Positions 54,570 to 62,827 of a stretch of DNA of 64,000 nt are shown piece by piece. The stretch is from Flavobacteriales bacterium (GTDB taxonomy: Bacteria > Bacteroidota > Bacteroidia > Flavobacteriales > Flavobacteriaceae). The stretch is from positions 118,506 to 182,505 of the forward strand of contig JABMNH010000064.1 of the NCBI GenBank assembly GCA_013205245.1, written 5' to 3'. The notes under the pieces were generated by a model, which saw nothing but the letters and a program-made list of their open reading frames with translations, ran no database searches and was not told the DNA's origin. Position 1 is the stretch's first letter; each line of letters begins with the position of its first letter. Made by a program: the position numbers and the translations under genes.

Positions 54570-56242
54570 ATCCCTTTGGGTATGGCGCGCAACAATTGCT
54601 TTGTATAATTGCTTTTCGGATTTTTGTAAACGGCATCGGCATCTCCTTGCTCATCTATTTTACCATCTTTCATCACAATCAATTGATCTGCCATATATTT
54701 TACAACAGCCAAATCATGCGAAATAAAGATATAGGTGAAATTAAAATCGGCTTTTAAGCTGTTTAGCAAATTTAAAACCTGTGCCTGAACTGATACATCT
54801 AAGGCCGAAACCGATTCGTCGCAAATAATAATTTTTGGCTGTAAGGCAATGGTTCTGGCAATACCTATACGTTGCCGTTGTCCGCCCGAAAACTCATGTG
54901 GATAACGGTAAAAATGCTCGGCTTCCAACCCCACTTTCTCAAGCAATTCAAATACTTTTACTTGGCGTTCGGCATCGTTTTTATACAATCCATGAACTTT
55001 CATTGGCTCCATCAATGCTTGCCCGATTTGAATTCTGGGGTTTAAGGATGAATAGGGGTCTTGAAAAATAATCTGAATGTCTTTTCTTAAATCTTTAACC
55101 GCTTGGGGCGCTAATTGTAAAATATCAACACCTTTGTATTTAATTTGTCCGCTATTGGGTTTTTCTAGCAATAAAATAGAACGGCCAAGTGTGGTTTTTC
55201 CACAACCCGATTCGCCTACCAAACCAACTGTTTCTTTTTCGTACACCTTAAAACTGACATGATCAACAGCTTTGACAACTTTGTTTTCTTTAGCAAACCA
55301 ACTACTAGATGTGTTAAAATAAGTGGCTACATCTACTATTTCTAAAAGGGGTGGTTTGCTATAAATTTCTTTATGGATTTTTACCCGTTGTTGGGTTGTT
55401 ACTTCATTACTCTGAACAGCATCATTTAAAAAATCCCCCACTGTTGGCAATTTTTCTAACCGCTTATCTAAACTTGGTCTGGCATTTAACAAAGCTTTGG
55501 TGTAACTGTGTTTTGGGTTTTTAAATATGGTTTCTGTTGTGCCTTGCTCAACAATATTTCCGTTTTGCATCACTACAACACGGTCGGCTATTTCTGAAAC
55601 CAAAGTCAAATCGTGCGAAATAAACAACAAACTCATGTTGGTTTCTTGTTGCAGCGCTTTTAAAAGCAGTATAATTTCCTTTTGAACGGTAACATCTAAT
55701 GCCGTTGTGGGTTCATCGGCAATAAGGATTTGCGGTTTACAGGCAATGGCCATCGCAATAACAACGCGCTGTTTTTGGCCACCTGAAATTTGATGTGGAT
55801 ATTGATTAAAAATACTTTCTGGACGTGGTAATTTAACTTTCTTAAAAAGTGCGATAACCTGTATTTTTGCTTGCTTTTTTGTAATTTTATTATGCTGCAG
55901 TAACATTTCCTGAACCTGAAAACCACAGGTCAAACTCGGATTTAAAGCACTCATCGGATCTTGAAAAATCATCGCTATTTGGGCCCCACGAATCTTTTGA
56001 AAAGCCTTATCGGATATTTTAGTCAAATCGATATCGTTAAAACAGATTTCGCCTGTAACTTTCGACATTTTTGTGGGCAATAATCCCATTAAGGCCAAAC
56101 TTGTAACCGATTTCCCCGACCCAGACTCACCTACAATACCTAAAATTTCACTTTCATTCAGATTAAAACTGATGTTATGAACAACTTCATTTTGCCCTGA
56201 TTCACCTAAAAATGAGATGTTGAGATTTTTTACTTGCAGCAT
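54566..56242 (-). CDS. Fused dual-ATPase of a peptide/nickel-type ABC transporter (DppD-DppF-like)
   Basis: A 558-residue protein with two complete ABC ATPase domains. The first has GESGSGKSVTSLAL, HQISGGQKQRVVIAMAIA and ILIADEPTTALDVT. The second has GESGCGKTTLGRSIL, HEFSGGQRQRIGIARTIAL and IICDESVSALDVSVQAQ; the second Walker B ends DES rather than DEP, which is common in OppF/DppF. Each half ends in the oligopeptide-type C-terminal extension. The permease and binding protein genes are not adjacent. A peptide substrate fits the neighbours but is inferred. Confidence 0.92.
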   Translation of the reverse strand: MLQVKNLNISFLGESGQNEVVHNISFNLNESEILGIVGESGSGKSVTSLALMGLLPTKMSKVTGEICFNDIDLTKISDKAFQKIRGAQIAMIFQDPMSALNPSLTCGFQVQEMLLQHNKITKKQAKIQVIALFKKVKLPRPESIFNQYPHQISGGQKQRVVIAMAIACKPQILIADEPTTALDVTVQKEIILLLKALQQETNMSLLFISHDLTLVSEIADRVVVMQNGNIVEQGTTETIFKNPKHSYTKALLNARPSLDKRLEKLPTVGDFLNDAVQSNEVTTQQRVKIHKEIYSKPPLLEIVDVATYFNTSSSWFAKENKVVKAVDHVSFKVYEKETVGLVGESGCGKTTLGRSILLLEKPNSGQIKYKGVDILQLAPQAVKDLRKDIQIIFQDPYSSLNPRIQIGQALMEPMKVHGLYKNDAERQVKVFELLEKVGLEAEHFYRYPHEFSGGQRQRIGIARTIALQPKIIICDESVSALDVSVQAQVLNLLNSLKADFNFTYIFISHDLAVVKYMADQLIVMKDGKIDEQGDADAVYKNPKSNYTKQLLRAIPKGI

Positions 56243-56385
56243 GTTTTAAAATCTGAATGATTTTATAAATGTACTATTTTTATTAATAAACAATTCAAGG
56301 TTTATAACAGACAAAAGATGCTAGAACTAATCTAGCCGTCTAACCAATAAAGTTTAGTTACTTTGCAAAATCTTAAAAACACACT

Positions 56386-58245
56386 GTGAATTACTTAACT
56401 GTAGAAAATATCTCTAAATCTTTTGGCGAAAGAATGCTGTTTGACAACCTCTCTTTCAGCATCCATAAAGATCAAAAAATTGCTTTTATCGCTAAAAATG
56501 GTACCGGGAAAACCACCATTTTAAATATCCTTGTCGGAAAAGATACGCCCGATAGCGGTGATGTTATTTTTAGGAAAGGTTTAAAAATTGCTTATTTATC
56601 GCAAGAAAATACGCTAAATCAAGAACTGACCATTGAAGAATCTGTTTTTAATTCGGATAATGAAACATTAAAAGTTATTCAGCAATACGAACATGCTTTA
56701 AAAAATCCGCATAACGAAGAGGTGTATCAAAAGGCTTTTGATTTGATGGAACATCACCACGCTTGGGATTTTGAAACGCAGTACAAGCAAATCCTGTCAA
56801 AGTTAAAATTGGATGATTTAGATTTAAAAGTTAAAAATTTATCTGGCGGACAGCAAAAAAGATTGTCGTTAGCCATTGTGCTGATAAACTTACCCGACTT
56901 ATTGATTTTAGATGAGCCTACCAATCATTTAGATTTAGAAATGATAGAATGGTTGGAAGATTTCTTTAAAAAAGAAAAAATTACCTTGTTTATGGTTACG
57001 CATGACCGCTATTTTTTAGAACGGGTTTGCAACGAAATTATCGAATTAGACGCCGGGAAAATATATGGCTATAAAGGCAATTACTCTTACTATCTGCAAA
57101 AAAAGGAGGAACGTCTCGAATTAGAACAAACCACTGTTGGCAAAGCTAAAAACCTGTTTAAAAAAGAACTCGATTGGATGCGCAGACAACCAAAAGCACG
57201 AACCACAAAATCGAAATCGCGGATTGATGATTTTTATCAGATAAAAGAACGCGCAAGTCAGCGGCGGAAAGATTATACGGTACAGCTCGAAATTAATATG
57301 GAGCGTTTGGGAAGTAAAATTATTGAAGTCCATAAAGTTTCAAAAGCCTTTGATAAAAAAGTGGTTTTGAACAAGTTTGACTACAACTTTTTAAGAGGTG
57401 AACGCATTGGATTAATCGGCAAAAATGGCACAGGTAAATCGTCTTTTTTAAATATGATTACTGGTAAATTGACGCCCGACTCTGGTAAAGTTGTGGTGGG
57501 TGAGACCATTAAATTCGGTTATTACACCCAAGATGGTATCATTATAAAAGAAGGTCAAAAACTCATTGAGGTTATAAAAGAATACGGCGAGTATATTCCG
57601 CTAGCTAAGGGACAAAAAATATCTGCAGGGCAATTGTTAGAACGCTTTTTATTCGATAGAAAAAAGCAATATGACTTTGTTGAAAAACTGTCGGGAGGCG
57701 AGTTAAAACGCTTGTATTTGTGTACGGTTTTAATTCAGAATCCCAATTTTTTAATTTTGGATGAACCTACCAATGATTTGGATGTGATTACGCTGAATGT
57801 ACTTGAAGATTTTTTATTAGATTTTCCAGGAAACTTAATCGTAGTTTCGCATGACAGGTACTTTATGGATAAGGTTGTTGATCATTTATTTATACTTGAT
57901 AATGGCGGCGATATTACCGATTTCCCTGGTAATTATTCCGATTACCGAATTTACGAAGACTCTCAACCAAAAGAAGAAACTGTTAAAGAAAAAAAAGAGG
58001 ATGTACGTGTAAAATTGGCACCTAAAGGAAAGTTGTCTTTTAACGAAAATAGGGAATTTGGGCAGTTAGAAAAAGACATTGCTAAATTAGAAAAAGAAAG
58101 GCTAACGATAGAAAATCAGTTTGCAAATAATGATATTACCCCGGAAAAAATAGATGAAGCTTCTCAAAAATTACAAAACATTATTAGTGATTTAGAGATA
58201 AAAGAAGGGCGTTGGTTTGAGCTTTCTATGAAGTTGGAGGGTTGA
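56386..58245 (+). CDS. ABC-F family ATPase (Uup-like), GTG start
   Basis: Soluble ABC-F protein of 619 residues, a class that acts on ribosomes or nucleic acids rather than in transport. Domain 1 has AKNGTGKTT, LSGGQQKRLSLA and LLILDEPTNHLDLEMIEWLEDF. The linker contains the basic KELDWMRRQPKARTTKSKSRIDDFYQIKERA typical of the family. Domain 2 has GKNGTGKSS, LSGGELKRLYL and FLILDEPTNDLDVITLNVLEDF. The C-terminal coiled coil (GQLEKDIAKLEKERLTIENQF) places it in the Uup branch. The GTG at 56386 starts the family MNYLTVENISKSFGE sequence. A near-consensus TTACTTTG lies at 56358-56365. Confidence 0.93.
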   Translation: MNYLTVENISKSFGERMLFDNLSFSIHKDQKIAFIAKNGTGKTTILNILVGKDTPDSGDVIFRKGLKIAYLSQENTLNQELTIEESVFNSDNETLKVIQQYEHALKNPHNEEVYQKAFDLMEHHHAWDFETQYKQILSKLKLDDLDLKVKNLSGGQQKRLSLAIVLINLPDLLILDEPTNHLDLEMIEWLEDFFKKEKITLFMVTHDRYFLERVCNEIIELDAGKIYGYKGNYSYYLQKKEERLELEQTTVGKAKNLFKKELDWMRRQPKARTTKSKSRIDDFYQIKERASQRRKDYTVQLEINMERLGSKIIEVHKVSKAFDKKVVLNKFDYNFLRGERIGLIGKNGTGKSSFLNMITGKLTPDSGKVVVGETIKFGYYTQDGIIIKEGQKLIEVIKEYGEYIPLAKGQKISAGQLLERFLFDRKKQYDFVEKLSGGELKRLYLCTVLIQNPNFLILDEPTNDLDVITLNVLEDFLLDFPGNLIVVSHDRYFMDKVVDHLFILDNGGDITDFPGNYSDYRIYEDSQPKEETVKEKKEDVRVKLAPKGKLSFNENREFGQLEKDIAKLEKERLTIENQFANNDITPEKIDEASQKLQNIISDLEIKEGRWFELSMKLEG

Positions 58246-58267
58246 ACCTCTCAACTGCGCTCGAGGT
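58246..58267 (+). repeat. REP-like repeat copy R1
   Basis: ACCTCTCAACTGCGCTCGAG plus GT, starting right after the ABC-F stop codon. It is a one-base variant of R3, with the same orientation. ACC/GGT and TCGA-like arms can fold around CTGCGC. Confidence 0.75.
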
Positions 58268-58334
58268 AATATTGTTAAAATTTTTCTTTTCAGCACGATT
58301 AAAAGAGCTAGGTAATATACAGAAAAGGTTTGTC

Positions 58335-58356
58335 AGGTCGAGCGCAGTCGAGACCT
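58335..58356 (-). repeat. REP-like repeat copy R2 (inverted)
   Basis: AGGTCGAGCGCAGTCGAGAC plus CT, the reverse complement of the R1/R3 type with a two-base change at its end. It overlaps the stop codon of the GIY-YIG gene. The upstream block AGGTTTGTCAGGTCGAGCGC (58326-58345) recurs exactly at 58770-58789. Confidence 0.8.
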
Positions 58357-58678
58357 ACTTCTTATCTTCAGGTTTAAATTCTGAATGTGTAAAATTTCTA
58401 CATTCACTTAAAATTTGTAATAAATCAAAATCATTATTCGCCAAAGCTAATTTTTTATCTTTACTCCATTTTTTAATTTTTTTCTCAAAATATATGGCTT
58501 GATTTACATCATTGAACATCTCGCTAAAAATGAGTTTAACTGGTCGGCGATTATAAGTATAACAATCTGTATTTAATCCCTTTTTGTGTTCATTTAAACG
58601 GCGATCTAAATTATTTGTAAAACCTGTATATAAAAATCCGTCTGAACATTCTAAAATATACACAAAGTAAAATTTCAT
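58355..58678 (-). CDS. Solo GIY-YIG endonuclease-domain protein
   Basis: A 107-residue single-domain GIY-YIG (URI-type) nuclease. The motif is FVYILECSDGFLYTGFTNNLDRRLNEHKKG, giving VYI...YTG with the conserved Arg, followed by YNRRPVKLIFSE and the likely metal-binding Glu in AIYFEKKIKKWSKDKK. It has no DNA-recognition domain. Both ends are bordered by inverted pairs of a REP-like repeat, one of which overlaps its stop codon. Flavobacterial genomes often carry such small nucleases; their role is not established. No promoter motif was found. Confidence 0.92.
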   Translation of the reverse strand: MKFYFVYILECSDGFLYTGFTNNLDRRLNEHKKGLNTDCYTYNRRPVKLIFSEMFNDVNQAIYFEKKIKKWSKDKKLALANNDFDLLQILSECRNFTHSEFKPEDKK

Positions 58679-58698
58679 GATGTTAATTTTAGTTATTT

Positions 58699-58720
58699 AC
58701 CTCTCGACTGCGCTCGAGGT
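58699..58720 (+). repeat. REP-like repeat copy R3
   Basis: ACCTCTCGACTGCGCTCGAG plus GT, 20 bp upstream of the GIY-YIG start codon, in the same orientation as R1 and differing from it at one base. TCGA-CTGCGC-TCGA gives a small hairpin. Confidence 0.8.
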
Positions 58721-58778
58721 GACATTTTATGTTTTTTTTCATTGTCTTGCTTAGTTTAAGTTTCTAGAGAGGTTTGTC

Positions 58779-58812
58779 AGGTCGAGCGCTCTCTAAGTTT
58801 CGGGAGAGACCT
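58779..58812 (-). repeat. REP-like repeat copy R4 (inverted, variant loop)
   Basis: It starts AGGTCGAGCGC like R2 and ends AGACCT, but the middle is replaced by a longer stretch in which CTCTC (58789-58793) pairs with GAGAG (58804-58808). The 20-bp block 58770-58789 is identical to 58326-58345. Confidence 0.75.
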
Positions 58813-58833
58813 CATAATTCTATCTTAATCCCC

Positions 58834-59553
58834 CTAAACAAAAACAATGTCTTCGTCTTTTAAAATGTCTAAATTGTTGAAACGTAATAATAATTGTGCC
58901 ACGGCAATGGTGTCTTTTTCACAATATTTCGCAATGCGTTTGACATCATTGTCTTGGTAGTAAACTTCGGCAACTTGGCTACCGTCAATATCATCTTTGG
59001 GTGAAGGAATGCCTAGAATATTGGTTAATAATTTTAAGGATGTGTAATGTTTGTAATCGCCGAATTTCCACAATTCCATTGTATCTAAATGGGCTATTTC
59101 CCATGGTTTTTTACCAAATAAATTAAGTTTTTCTGGTATAGAAATGCGGTTTATTATCATGCGCCGAGCGATATACGGAAAGTCAAATTCCTTGCCATTA
59201 TGTGCGCAAAGTAAATGTTCTTTTTTATTGAAATGTTTTTCTAAAAGACCTTTAAAATCAGTTAATATTTTGATTTCATCACCAATAAATGAAGTCACTC
59301 TAAATTGCTTTTCTCCTGTTGTTTCTACAAAAAAGCCAACAGAGATGCACACTATTTTTCCAAACTCTGCCCAAATGCCAGCGCGTTGGTAAAATTCCTC
59401 AACACTCACATCATCTTTTCTTTGATACTGGGTTTTATCGGCAAATAAGCCTTGTTTTTCTTCAGAAAGTTTATCGTACGAAACAACTTCTGGTACTGTT
59501 TCAATATCCAAAAAAAGGATTTTATCAATGGCTGAATTTAAAAGTTGAGACAT
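58834..59553 (-). CDS. DEDDy 3'-5' exonuclease (PolB-like)
   Basis: Predicted 3'-5' exonuclease of 239 residues with an RNase-H-like fold. The DEDD motifs are ILFLDIETVPE (Exo I, Asp and Glu), LCAHNGKEFDFPYIARRM (Exo II) and YCEKDTIAVAQLLLRF (Exo III, Tyr...Asp), matching the stand-alone PolB-like exonuclease family. The nucleic-acid substrate is unknown. It lies upstream of the REP/GIY-YIG unit in the same orientation, but the R3/R4 repeats fall between them. Confidence 0.88.
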   Translation of the reverse strand: MSQLLNSAIDKILFLDIETVPEVVSYDKLSEEKQGLFADKTQYQRKDDVSVEEFYQRAGIWAEFGKIVCISVGFFVETTGEKQFRVTSFIGDEIKILTDFKGLLEKHFNKKEHLLCAHNGKEFDFPYIARRMIINRISIPEKLNLFGKKPWEIAHLDTMELWKFGDYKHYTSLKLLTNILGIPSPKDDIDGSQVAEVYYQDNDVKRIAKYCEKDTIAVAQLLLRFNNLDILKDEDIVFV

Positions 59554-59654
59554 AGGCTTGTGAATTTTACCTTAAAAATACTCATTTTAAATACATTGCA
59601 AAATATATATCGCTAATTTTTTTAACTATCATTATTTTAAAAAGGTGTAAACAA

Positions 59655-59683
59655 AAAAATAGCCGCTTAAAGCGGCTATTTTT
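59655..59683. terminator. Bidirectional terminator after the endonuclease I gene
   Basis: AGCCGCTT and AAGCGGCT (59661-59677) form a stem flanked by A and T runs on both sides. It ends the minus-strand endonuclease transcript at 59699. Confidence 0.85.
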
Positions 59684-59698
59684 ATTTAAGAAGTTCTA

Positions 59699-60808
59699 TT
59701 ATTCTACCACCAATTTTCTAGTATCAATTTTACCATCTTGTTGTACTTTTACAAAATACATACCCGCTTTTAAATTGCTGATATTTATTTGGCTCTCTAT
59801 GGTCTTTTTTAAATAAACTTGTTTGCCAATAACATCGTAAATACCTATATATTTTGAGGTGCTAGAAGGTGTGTTAATAAGCAACCTGTCTGTTGCCGGA
59901 TTTGGGTAAATAGAGAAATTTAACTTGGTGTTATCGGCTACAGCCAAGGTGCTGCTCTGCTCCCAAACTTGAGTAGTTTTAGCGCCCCAAATGTAATCTG
60001 CTAAAGTGGGATAGTCTATAAACGGATTGCGATTGTGCTGAAAATTTGTGAAGATCACCTCATTTCTATGGCGCTCCCAATCATCAACAGGATCGGCTAA
60101 ATGCCAAGCTAAAAGTGTGGATAGTTTTCCGTGAAATGGACTCTTATCGGTATTGTTTGGAAGGTTCTCATTTAATTCTAAATTGGGTTCACCATTTTCG
60201 CCATCATAACGTACAGCCATATAAAATAACATCCGCGCCACATCACCTTTTACAGCGTAGCGTGGTTCAAAAGTAAAAACACTTGAATCGTATTTTGAAC
60301 CTGTATCAACGCCATTATCAATCACATTAACACAAACTGTACAATCATCAAAAGACCTATTGCTACGTGTGCTGTTAACACTTATATCTGCAGGTCTTAA
60401 ATGATGAGCGTCTGTGCCTGGCCCGATAGCTGTTCCAAAATCGCCTCGAGATTTTGCCCACACATGCTCACGATTCCAACCACTGCCATTATTGTATTCT
60501 TGAGCCGCGTTTACCGAGCGCCCTGAATAAATAAGAATTACATTATTGGGATTGTTTGGATCATTGTCTGTTTCTTTAAGCATATCCCAAACATCTGTAG
60601 AAGAAGACGTGTAAGAATATTCTGTATGGCCTTTTATAAGGTTGTGTAATTGTGCTTTTAAAGTATTTCCTGTTAATCCGTCTGCCGCGTTATAATAACC
60701 ATTAAAACCTTGACCAATAACGGTATTAAAAAATAATAAAAAAGCCACAATAATAGCCTTATAGAATCTTACGTGTAAGACCCTTTTTTGAGGGGATTTG
60801 AAAGTCAT
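59699..60808 (-). CDS. Secreted endonuclease I with T9SS sorting domain
   Basis: Extracellular nuclease of 369 residues. A signal peptide (AIIVAFLLFFNTVIGQ) is followed by the endonuclease I domain (GYYNAADGLTGNTLKAQLHNLI, GWNREHVWAKSRGDFG, DAHHLRPADISVNSTRSNRSF, DVARMLFYMAVRYDG), with the His-metal active site of the family. The last ~75 residues (FSIYPNPATDRLLIN...GMYFVKVQQDGKIDTRKLVVE) are a type IX secretion sorting domain. It likely digests extracellular DNA for nutrients. The tail is nearly identical to that of the upstream secreted protein. Confidence 0.94.
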   Translation of the reverse strand: MTFKSPQKRVLHVRFYKAIIVAFLLFFNTVIGQGFNGYYNAADGLTGNTLKAQLHNLIKGHTEYSYTSSSTDVWDMLKETDNDPNNPNNVILIYSGRSVNAAQEYNNGSGWNREHVWAKSRGDFGTAIGPGTDAHHLRPADISVNSTRSNRSFDDCTVCVNVIDNGVDTGSKYDSSVFTFEPRYAVKGDVARMLFYMAVRYDGENGEPNLELNENLPNNTDKSPFHGKLSTLLAWHLADPVDDWERHRNEVIFTNFQHNRNPFIDYPTLADYIWGAKTTQVWEQSSTLAVADNTKLNFSIYPNPATDRLLINTPSSTSKYIGIYDVIGKQVYLKKTIESQINISNLKAGMYFVKVQQDGKIDTRKLVVE

Positions 60809-60840
60809 AATTTTTTAAAAACTATTTTATTTGTGAGACT

Positions 60841-60960
60841 CTAAAAAATTAATTTCAATTTTTTAGTTAGCCGAACTAATCCCGCTTTTTTAGCGGGATA
60901 TTGATTTAATAACTAGACCTTTGGGTCGATTCCAATTAAAGGGTTCAGGGCTTTCCCTAA
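60841..60960 (-). other. Hairpin-rich spacer upstream of endonuclease I
   Basis: Several stable hairpins are packed here: CTAAAAAATT/AATTTTTTAG (60841-60866), TTAGTT/AACTAA (60863-60879), ATCCCGC/GCGGGAT (60879-60899) and GACC/GGTC (60916-60927), plus AGGG/CCCT near 60948. On the minus strand they lie in the leader of the endonuclease gene. There is no ORF and no exact -7 motif in 60809-60986. A structured leader or attenuator is possible; I do not recognise a known RNA family. Confidence 0.5.
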
Positions 60961-60986
60961 GATTTAATACCTTTAATTAATTAAAA

Positions 60987-61014
60987 AAAACATCCCGATA
61001 TATCGGGATGTTTT
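60987..61014. terminator. Palindromic terminator after the secreted T9SS protein
   Basis: ACATCCCGATATATCGGGAT at the centre of a 28-bp perfect palindrome that begins with AAAA and ends with TTTT, so it can work on both strands. It lies 25 bp past the stop codon of the minus-strand gene at 61039. Confidence 0.82.
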
Positions 61015-61038
61015 GGTATCTGTTTTATTTTAAATACT

Positions 61039-61899
61039 TTATTCTACAACCAATTTTCGAGTGGCTATTTTGCCATCTTGTTGCACTTTAACAAAGTACA
61101 TACCCGCATTTAAATTGCTTATATTTATTTGGTTTTTAGTTGTATTTCTATGATAGACTTGTTGGCCAATAACATCAAAAATATGAATGTTTTTAACTGT
61201 ATTTGATGGCGATTGTACATTTAACAAGCCATTGCGCACTGGGTTAGGGTAAACAGAAAAACCGTCTAATAATTGTTGTTGGCTTATGGCTAATACATTT
61301 GTATAAGTTCCTGCAGGGAATACTGAAGCGCAAGCAGAATTAGTACCAGTATCATCAGAAAGATCACAACCATCTAATGCATTCGGCCCACTAAAAGACC
61401 ATTCTGAAGCAGTAAAAGTGGCATTTGGCCCAGCAGCAGAATTTCTATAAGCCCAACCGTCTAATGATTCCCAAGCCATTCCTGTTCCATCTTCTCCAAC
61501 CACACCATATCCATCAACAACTACACCATTTTTATATAAAAGCATGGTGTCATCTCCATTGTGATTTACAACATCATCTTGATATGTAAGAGTAACTCCT
61601 ATATATTGTGTAAAGGCAGGGGCAGAATTCGCATCTGTTTTACCAACATATATAAAAGCTCCAGCAGAATAAGAATCAGCAGGGAACGTATAAGTTTGGG
61701 CGCCAGTAGAAGGGCCACCATTGCCAGCTTTTTCTAAGCCATAAATACTTAAATCTGCAATATTATTCACAACAAATAATTCAATCCCTTTGGGAAAGCC
61801 GCCAGGTAAAGGGCCGTCAATAACTCCTGTAATTATTAAGTCCTGCCCAAAAGACACAGTAGTTATTAAAGTAAAAAGTAAAAAGTAAAGTTTTTTCAT
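61039..61899 (-). CDS. Secreted T9SS-sorted protein, lamin-tail-like
   Basis: A 286-residue secreted protein of unknown activity. The signal peptide (YFLLFTLITTVSFGQ) is followed by a beta-rich domain resembling the lamin-tail-like regions that accompany extracellular nucleases (LIITGVIDGPLPGGFPKGIELFVVNNIADLSIYGLEKAGNG, DTMLLYKNGVVVDGYGVVGEDGTG). A type IX sorting domain ends it (FSVYPNPVRNGLLNV...GMYFVKVQQDGKIATRKLVVE). The neighbouring endonuclease I gene suggests the two work on extracellular DNA. No catalytic motif is visible. Confidence 0.8.
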   Translation of the reverse strand: MKKLYFLLFTLITTVSFGQDLIITGVIDGPLPGGFPKGIELFVVNNIADLSIYGLEKAGNGGPSTGAQTYTFPADSYSAGAFIYVGKTDANSAPAFTQYIGVTLTYQDDVVNHNGDDTMLLYKNGVVVDGYGVVGEDGTGMAWESLDGWAYRNSAAGPNATFTASEWSFSGPNALDGCDLSDDTGTNSACASVFPAGTYTNVLAISQQQLLDGFSVYPNPVRNGLLNVQSPSNTVKNIHIFDVIGQQVYHRNTTKNQINISNLNAGMYFVKVQQDGKIATRKLVVE

Positions 61900-62020
61900 A
61901 ATAAAATAATTTAATTGGTTTTTTAGTAAAAAAATAAAATAGTTTATAAATATAAGCGTTTTTTTTTAACTGAGTTAAAAAGGGTGTGAATTTTTCTTGT
62001 TTTAACATTTTAAACTTCAC

Positions 62021-62028
62021 CAAAACTA
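62021..62028 (-). promoter_or_regulatory. Possible -7 motif (TAGTTTTG on minus) for the lamin-tail-like gene
   Basis: Plus-strand CAAAACTA is an exact -7 motif but lies 122 bp before the start codon at 61899, implying a long AT-rich leader. No closer match was found. Confidence 0.35.
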
Positions 62029-62113
62029 TGTTTTAACCCTTACCAAAATACATTTTTAATGTTATTAAATTATCAATTTTATACAAGCTAAATATTAAGT
62101 GCATTTTTATGTT

Positions 62114-62121
62114 TATTTTTG
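62114..62121 (+). promoter_or_regulatory. -7 promoter motif (TATTTTTG) for the two-component operon
   Basis: Exact TAnnTTTG match 19 bp before the response regulator ATG at 62141. Confidence 0.6.
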
Positions 62122-62140
62122 ACCTAAAATAGTCATTCTT

Positions 62141-62827
62141 ATGAAAAAAGCAGCTATAAAAATTCTTCTGGTAGATGATGAGCCCGATATTTTAGAAATT
62201 GTAGGCTACAATCTTAAAAACGAAGGTTATCAAATAGCTACTGCCAGCAACGGCGTAGAGGCTATACAGGTGGCTAAAAAAACCTTACCTCATCTTATTT
62301 TGTTAGATGTTATGATGCCCGAAATGGATGGTATAGAAGCTTGCGAAAAGTTGCGGGAGATAAAAGGTTTAGAAGATGTTATTATTGCTTTTTTTACCGC
62401 TAGAGGTGAAGATTATTCTCAAGTAGCAGGTTTTGAAGCTGGCGCCGATGATTATATTACAAAACCCGTTAAACCAAAAGTTTTGGTTAGTAAAGTAAAA
62501 GCGCTTTTAAGACGGCTTAAAGAAAATGAAGAAAGTGCTGTATTAAAAATTGGTGATATCAGTATTTTTAAAGACGAGTATTATATTCTAAAAGGAGACG
62601 TGCAAATTAGCCTTCCTAGAAAGGAGTTTGAACTCTTTTTACTGTTAACTTCTAAACCCAATAAAGTCTTTAAACGCGAAGATATTTTAGGTAAAGTTTG
62701 GGGAAGTGACGTTATTGTAGGCGATCGCACCATTGATGTGCATATTAGAAAATTACGCGAAAAGATTGGCGACGATTATTTTAAAACTGTAAAAGGCGTG
62801 GGTTATAAATTTATTTCAGAAGACTAA
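62141..62827 (+). CDS. PhoB/OmpR-family response regulator
   Basis: A 228-residue two-component regulator. The receiver domain has acidic VDDEPD at residues 11-16, phospho-acceptor Asp56 in LILLDVMMPEMDG, FTARGE and DDYITKPVKPK. The C-terminal winged helix has LPRKEFELFLLLTSKPNKVFKREDIL and DRTIDVHIRKLREKIGDDYFKTVKGVGYKF. It shares one base with the downstream kinase (TAATG), so the two are translationally coupled. Similarity to PhoB suggests, but does not prove, phosphate sensing. Confidence 0.95.
   Translation: MKKAAIKILLVDDEPDILEIVGYNLKNEGYQIATASNGVEAIQVAKKTLPHLILLDVMMPEMDGIEACEKLREIKGLEDVIIAFFTARGEDYSQVAGFEAGADDYITKPVKPKVLVSKVKALLRRLKENEESAVLKIGDISIFKDEYYILKGDVQISLPRKEFELFLLLTSKPNKVFKREDILGKVWGSDVIVGDRTIDVHIRKLREKIGDDYFKTVKGVGYKFISED

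Noticed and set aside
58242..58502. Plus-strand ORF of 86 codons after the ABC-F gene
   Set aside because: Runs through the REP-like repeats and antisense to the GIY-YIG gene, whose motifs are clear.
58246..58812. CRISPR array from the repeated GC-rich units
   Set aside because: Repeats alternate in orientation, spacing is uneven and a gene lies between them; no cas genes are present.
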